The position numbers and the translations under genes were made by a program. From positions 1 to 9,185 of the forward strand of contig JAUVBH010000045.1 in assembly GCA_030591285.1 (NCBI GenBank): a stretch of 9,185 nucleotides of DNA, in the 5' to 3' direction. Shown here piece after piece: positions 5,221 to 9,185 of the stretch. Source of the DNA: Thermoplasmatota archaeon (GTDB lineage: Archaea > Thermoplasmatota > Penumbrarchaeia > Penumbrarchaeales > Penumbrarchaeaceae). Below the pieces are notes generated by a model. That model searched no databases, had not been told where the DNA came from, and saw only the letters and a list, made by a program, of their open reading frames with translations. Position 1 is the first letter of the stretch. Each line of letters starts with the position of its first letter.

Positions 5221-8200
5221 ATGGATCGATCTATTGGACATCCACAATCATGGCTTCTTGCCATTGGAGTTTTATTCGTTATGGTAGCTGCTGGAATTGG
5301 TGGATTTGTTTTCTATAAATATGCACAAGATCTAGACGTGGATCACCTGATCTACGATACCTGGCTCAATGAGAAGAGAGATCTTTTCTCAAAATTCGGT
5401 GATGTAATTGCACCGATGGATGAGGCAGGCAACCCCATGAGGGATGATTCCCTCACAAGGTCCGGCGGTGGCCAGCTGAAATGGATGACCACCCTTTTCG
5501 AAGCGGAAGGAGAATACATTTCATCTCCCGCTGTTGTGGACCTGAACAACGATGGCGACCTTGAAGTCGTCGTTGCTTCAGCAGGGGACTATGTCTATGC
5601 ACTGGGCCCGGACGGGGAATACTTTTGGTCAAACCCGTACGGTGATGATATTATCGACTACCTGGGTCAGACAGCCGGGACGTCCGGTCTGGACTTTGAC
5701 CCGCCCCACATCATGTCATCGGTCATTGCCGCAGATGTGAACCTCGGGGATACTCCTGAGATCATCATTGGTGTCAAGGACGGTGCTCTATGTATTGGAG
5801 CAGATGGTGAGAAACAGTGGAAGAAAGGTCTCACGACCGGATACTACTTCTCAACACCCTGCATCACCGATCTTGAAGGAGAATGGACCGGGGAGAAAGA
5901 GGATCTCGAGATCATTCTTGCTTCAGATGATGAAGGAAGAAGAGGCTGGATCGAGGCTTTCGAGGTAGATGGCGGTGCTATCTTCCGAGAAGAGGTCCCA
6001 ACCGGCGGTGAGGGTGGTCTTATTGGCTGCTCTATCGTTGCACACGACCTCGATGGAGATTTCTGGGATGGTCCCACCCTTATCAATCCAACAGCAGACA
6101 AGGAGAGGGATACCGAACTCATTATCGGTAACCACGATAGGGGTCTTCGTATTTGGGTTCGTCAGGGTGAGAACGCTGATGGGAAACCCAACTACGATGA
6201 GAGCACCAGCGGATGGCTTGCAGGTCATCAGACCTATGCCACCACCGCTGTGGCGAACGTAACCGGATCACCAGAGGTTGAACTCTTCGTGGGTTCTTCC
6301 GAGGGATATCCAAGGACCTGGACCGGTTGGGGAGGAAAACTATATGTCTATACCCCTGGTGGAAAGAAGCTCTGGGACTACTCAACTGGTAGCTCAAGAG
6401 CATCCATCTTCAGCTCCCCCGCAATAGCCGACCTTCAGGTCGCTAAGGACGATCCAGAAGAGAAGCATCTCGATTATGAGGTTATATTCGGTGCAGATAA
6501 CGGCATGATGTATGTTATGAACACCGAGTTCCATTCTCTTCTTTGGTCCTTCGATACCGGTGGAAGGTGTATGTCTTCTCCTGCCATCATGAATATAAAT
6601 AATGATGATGAACTGGAGATCGTCATTGGATCGGACTCCGGTAAGGTGTTCTGTTTCGATGGTGATCCGAGCGATGGTGTTGATGAAGGTATCCCGTACC
6701 CAGGGGATGGTCCTACACAGGACGTTCTATGGGTATACGATACTGGCAACCCCATCGGAACCTCTTCACCTGTGGTCGCAGATATCGACCTCGACGGAAT
6801 GCTTGAAGTTGTCATCGGTGACACAGAGGGACACGTCTACTGCATCGCCGCTGGCGGCAGGGCAGTCAAGGGCCAATTAGATTGGCCCGAGTTCCACTAT
6901 AATCTTAACAGGACCGGTTTCTACAACCCACAGACATCATATGGTGTGGATATCTATCCAAGGATCGACCAGCATGGAAGACCTGAGACACTCGTGAAGT
7001 CAGTCAGGCCTGGTACCATGGCCACCTATAACCTATCTGTTGAGAACACTGGTAAGGGTATTTCCGAGATCAACAGGGACAAGATCTATGTCAAGCTTGA
7101 TCCCGAGTCTGTCCCAGATGGATGGACCGCATGGCTTGATACTCCTTCAGATAGGGGTAATGATAATCCAGACTATGTAAGACTGGCTTCGCAGGAAGTC
7201 GCTAACGTCATGCTCAAGGTCTGGGCCCCATGGGAAGGAGATATCGGTGAGATGGCCCGTATCAATATCAGTGCAAATTCATCTTCTGATGAATGGGCTG
7301 AGGATACAGCTACCACCCTATCGGTCCTCGATCTGTTCGTGGATTTCCAACTGTTCTATCTCAAAGCAATTGACCAGGATCCATTATCGGACCTTGTCAA
7401 CAAGAAGTGGGACAAGATCAACCCAGGTGCAGAGGGATTATACACAATATCAATAAACAACAAGGGTAACCTGAACGATACCTACGAACTCAGCCTATCC
7501 ACTCCTCCAAGGGATGCTGGATGGAACTGGTATTTCATTGAAACAGGAACCCTGAACGCTTCTGTCACCTTGACCGCTCAGTCTCTTGCAGATGTCTTCG
7601 GTGGCATCTCGGGTCAGACCTTCACCATCAAGGTGGAGTGCCCGATCGATGCAGCCAGGGATACAAAGATACCCATTCTCTTGAAGGGTGTATCTGTTCT
7701 ATCTAAGAGTTCAGATATTCAGGAGATCAAAAGGCAGGACGAGTTGATCGTCGTAGTCGGCGAACAACACGAGCTTCAGTTGAAGATAGAGGACTCGACG
7801 AAATACGTTGACCCCAACGGAACCGTGGAGTTCTATCTCCTTGTGACCAACCTAGGTAACAAGGACGTCATCAACGTCCTCCTCAGCCAAGAAGGAAAGA
7901 TCTCAGGTTGGGATGTCAAGTTCCCAGAAGAACCGATACCTGTCTATCAGGGTCAGACCAAGACCATACCGGTAAGGGTCAGAGCTCCAAGCTGGGCAAG
8001 AGCGAACAGCAAGCTTGTCCTGAATATGGTGGGTGTGATAGAAGGTTCTCCGAATTTCAGAGCTTCGGCGCCGCTGACGGTCATAGTCAACCATGTCTAT
8101 GAGTTCGATGCGGTCGTCATCGAGAAGCAGGGTGTCTCCGTCGATCCAGGCACAACTGTCTGGTTCAACATGCAGATATCCAATCTGGGTAACGGCGAGG

Positions 8201-9185
8201 ACAGTATCATGCCATCAGCCTACGAGATCCTCCTTGACTGGAACCTCACCTTCTACAACAAGGAAGGTTTCCAGAAGTATGAGGTGACCCTGGACCATGA
8301 CACCAATATATTCCTCATGGGCCGCTTGAAGATACCCGAAGATACAAGGACCGGACCCTACGTCGTTGGTGTGAACCTGACGGGCGAGGGATCCTCACTT
8401 GTTGTCTACATCAAGGTATTTGTCAATCAGACATTTGACCTCAGGGTTACTTCACTTGAGAACGACAATAACCTGACCGCCAACATCAGACCGGCACAGG
8501 AAAAACCATTCGTTGTCAAAGTGGCCAACAAGGGTAACGGTCTTGAGACCATCACAATGAGACTTGGTGCCCAGTATGACCACACCAATGATGCAATGGA
8601 TGTTCTCTATGATGGTTGGGAGGGTAAGTTTGTCGCAGTGGCGAATACACCTGACTTTACCACCAACATACGTCCATATGACTTCAGAGAACCCATAGTG
8701 ATATCCAATCTGGTATCGGATATCTACTATACACCGAACTTCACAGCAGCTGCAACATCGGGAACAAACCTTGATGAGATCAGAGAGATCGTTGTGGTCC
8801 TTGACAAAGGACAGACCGCATGGGTCCATCTGACACTCAAGGCACCCGAGTTCGAGGTCGGATCAGCGACCGGCACCCGTATCGAGGTTGCTGGAAGCGG
8901 CATCGGTCCCAAGGACTATGATGTCACCACCCTCACTCTCTTCGTTCTCTTCCCGGACCTTGAGTTCGTGGGAAAGACGGAGTTCTCGGGTGGGTCCTCT
9001 GACAACTACGACGCCAAGGTGGGCGATGTTCTCACGATCATCGTGAGGCTGGTTAACTCCGGTGACATCCCCGCAGAGAACGTCGATGTTCAGCTCTTGA
9101 TCGATGGTGTGGAGAAGAAGACCTCCACCCTAAGAACGGTCAAGAACGACACGGATGATGTGAAAACGGTGATATTCTCCTGGGT
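5221..9185 (+). CDS. Giant surface protein: beta-propeller plus Ig-like repeats (3' partial)
   Basis: The frame from ATG 5221 has no stop to the window end: 1321 codons are seen and the C-terminus is missing. A membrane segment (about 11-32) acts as signal anchor or signal peptide, directing the rest outside the cell. Residues about 85-570 form an FG-GAP/PQQ-like beta-propeller with about eight blades starting near 101, 166, 211, 271, 341, 398, 452 and 515. Typical blade motifs are SSPAVVDLNNDGDLEVVVA, SSPAIMNINNDDELEIVIG and SSPVVADIDLDGMLEVVIG, with DxDxDG-like loops that probably bind Ca2+, and outer strands such as GKLYVYTPGGKKLWDY. The propeller closes with DWPEFHYNLNRTGFY (554-568). At least six Ig-like domains of NEW3/CARDB type follow, starting near 593, 732, 862, 972, 1088 and 1266, each with a P-G...V-N-x-G-N signature. 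Many N-x-S/T sequons suggest N-glycosylation. No enzyme active site is seen; adhesion or cell-surface scaffolding is an inference. A C-terminal anchor, if any, lies beyond the window. Confidence 0.88.
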   Translation, partial: MDRSIGHPQSWLLAIGVLFVMVAAGIGGFVFYKYAQDLDVDHLIYDTWLNEKRDLFSKFGDVIAPMDEAGNPMRDDSLTRSGGGQLKWMTTLFEAEGEYISSPAVVDLNNDGDLEVVVASAGDYVYALGPDGEYFWSNPYGDDIIDYLGQTAGTSGLDFDPPHIMSSVIAADVNLGDTPEIIIGVKDGALCIGADGEKQWKKGLTTGYYFSTPCITDLEGEWTGEKEDLEIILASDDEGRRGWIEAFEVDGGAIFREEVPTGGEGGLIGCSIVAHDLDGDFWDGPTLINPTADKERDTELIIGNHDRGLRIWVRQGENADGKPNYDESTSGWLAGHQTYATTAVANVTGSPEVELFVGSSEGYPRTWTGWGGKLYVYTPGGKKLWDYSTGSSRASIFSSPAIADLQVAKDDPEEKHLDYEVIFGADNGMMYVMNTEFHSLLWSFDTGGRCMSSPAIMNINNDDELEIVIGSDSGKVFCFDGDPSDGVDEGIPYPGDGPTQDVLWVYDTGNPIGTSSPVVADIDLDGMLEVVIGDTEGHVYCIAAGGRAVKGQLDWPEFHYNLNRTGFYNPQTSYGVDIYPRIDQHGRPETLVKSVRPGTMATYNLSVENTGKGISEINRDKIYVKLDPESVPDGWTAWLDTPSDRGNDNPDYVRLASQEVANVMLKVWAPWEGDIGEMARINISANSSSDEWAEDTATTLSVLDLFVDFQLFYLKAIDQDPLSDLVNKKWDKINPGAEGLYTISINNKGNLNDTYELSLSTPPRDAGWNWYFIETGTLNASVTLTAQSLADVFGGISGQTFTIKVECPIDAARDTKIPILLKGVSVLSKSSDIQEIKRQDELIVVVGEQHELQLKIEDSTKYVDPNGTVEFYLLVTNLGNKDVINVLLSQEGKISGWDVKFPEEPIPVYQGQTKTIPVRVRAPSWARANSKLVLNMVGVIEGSPNFRASAPLTVIVNHVYEFDAVVIEKQGVSVDPGTTVWFNMQISNLGNGEDSIMPSAYEILLDWNLTFYNKEGFQKYEVTLDHDTNIFLMGRLKIPEDTRTGPYVVGVNLTGEGSSLVVYIKVFVNQTFDLRVTSLENDNNLTANIRPAQEKPFVVKVANKGNGLETITMRLGAQYDHTNDAMDVLYDGWEGKFVAVANTPDFTTNIRPYDFREPIVISNLVSDIYYTPNFTAAATSGTNLDEIREIVVVLDKGQTAWVHLTLKAPEFEVGSATGTRIEVAGSGIGPKDYDVTTLTLFVLFPDLEFVGKTEFSGGSSDNYDAKVGDVLTIIVRLVNSGDIPAENVDVQLLIDGVEKKTSTLRTVKNDTDDVKTVIFSW

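Noticed and set aside
8452..8829. A Cys-containing minus-strand frame of 125 codons inside the giant gene
   Set aside because: The plus-strand frame here continues the Ig-like repeats without interruption. The cysteines are products of reverse reading of Thr/Ala codons.

Overview
The window looks archaeal, most likely from a lineage in or near Thermoplasmatota (Euryarchaeota). The support is BRE/TATA-type promoter signals, strong GGAGGT or GAGGTGA ribosome binding sites that decide the starts, TTG and GTG starts, heavy AGG/AGA arginine use, a THEP1-type NTPase, a stand-alone Lrp/AsnC ligand-binding domain, and a giant exported beta-propeller protein followed by Ig-like repeats. The exact lineage is an inference. 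No mobile elements, CRISPR arrays, rRNA or tRNA genes were seen.

Layout: (1) Positions 1-3487, plus strand: a two-gene operon encoding a ChlI/MoxR-like AAA+ ATPase and a 645-residue protein with a coiled coil and a C-terminal VWA domain, separated by 18 nt. (2) Positions 3488-4240, minus strand: a small Lrp/AsnC-type effector domain followed by a signal-bearing membrane protein. This pair converges on the AAA-VWA operon with no spacer: the two TGA stops abut as TGATCA. (3) Positions 4241-4463: a divergent intergenic region with a clear BRE/TATA for the minus-strand pair. (4) Positions 4464-5033, plus strand: a THEP1-family nucleoside triphosphatase. (5) Positions 5034-5220: an AT-rich control region with two small dyads around a TATA-like element and a leader hairpin touching the ribosome binding site. 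(6) Positions 5221-9185, plus strand: one uninterrupted reading frame of at least 1321 codons, running off the right edge. It encodes a membrane-anchored extracellular protein with an approximately eight-bladed FG-GAP/PQQ-like propeller and at least six Ig-like (NEW3/CARDB-type) domains.

How they may work together: the AAA ATPase and VWA protein almost certainly act as partners, as in Mg-chelatase I/D or MoxR/VWA systems, remodelling or metallating an unknown client. A strongly cationic amphipathic segment in the VWA protein suggests this happens at the membrane. The effector-domain/membrane-protein pair is probably co-transcribed. The NTPase and the giant surface protein look like independent units. 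The AAA-VWA pair with its membrane-seeking segment is the best candidate for an undescribed system; its client cannot be read from this window.
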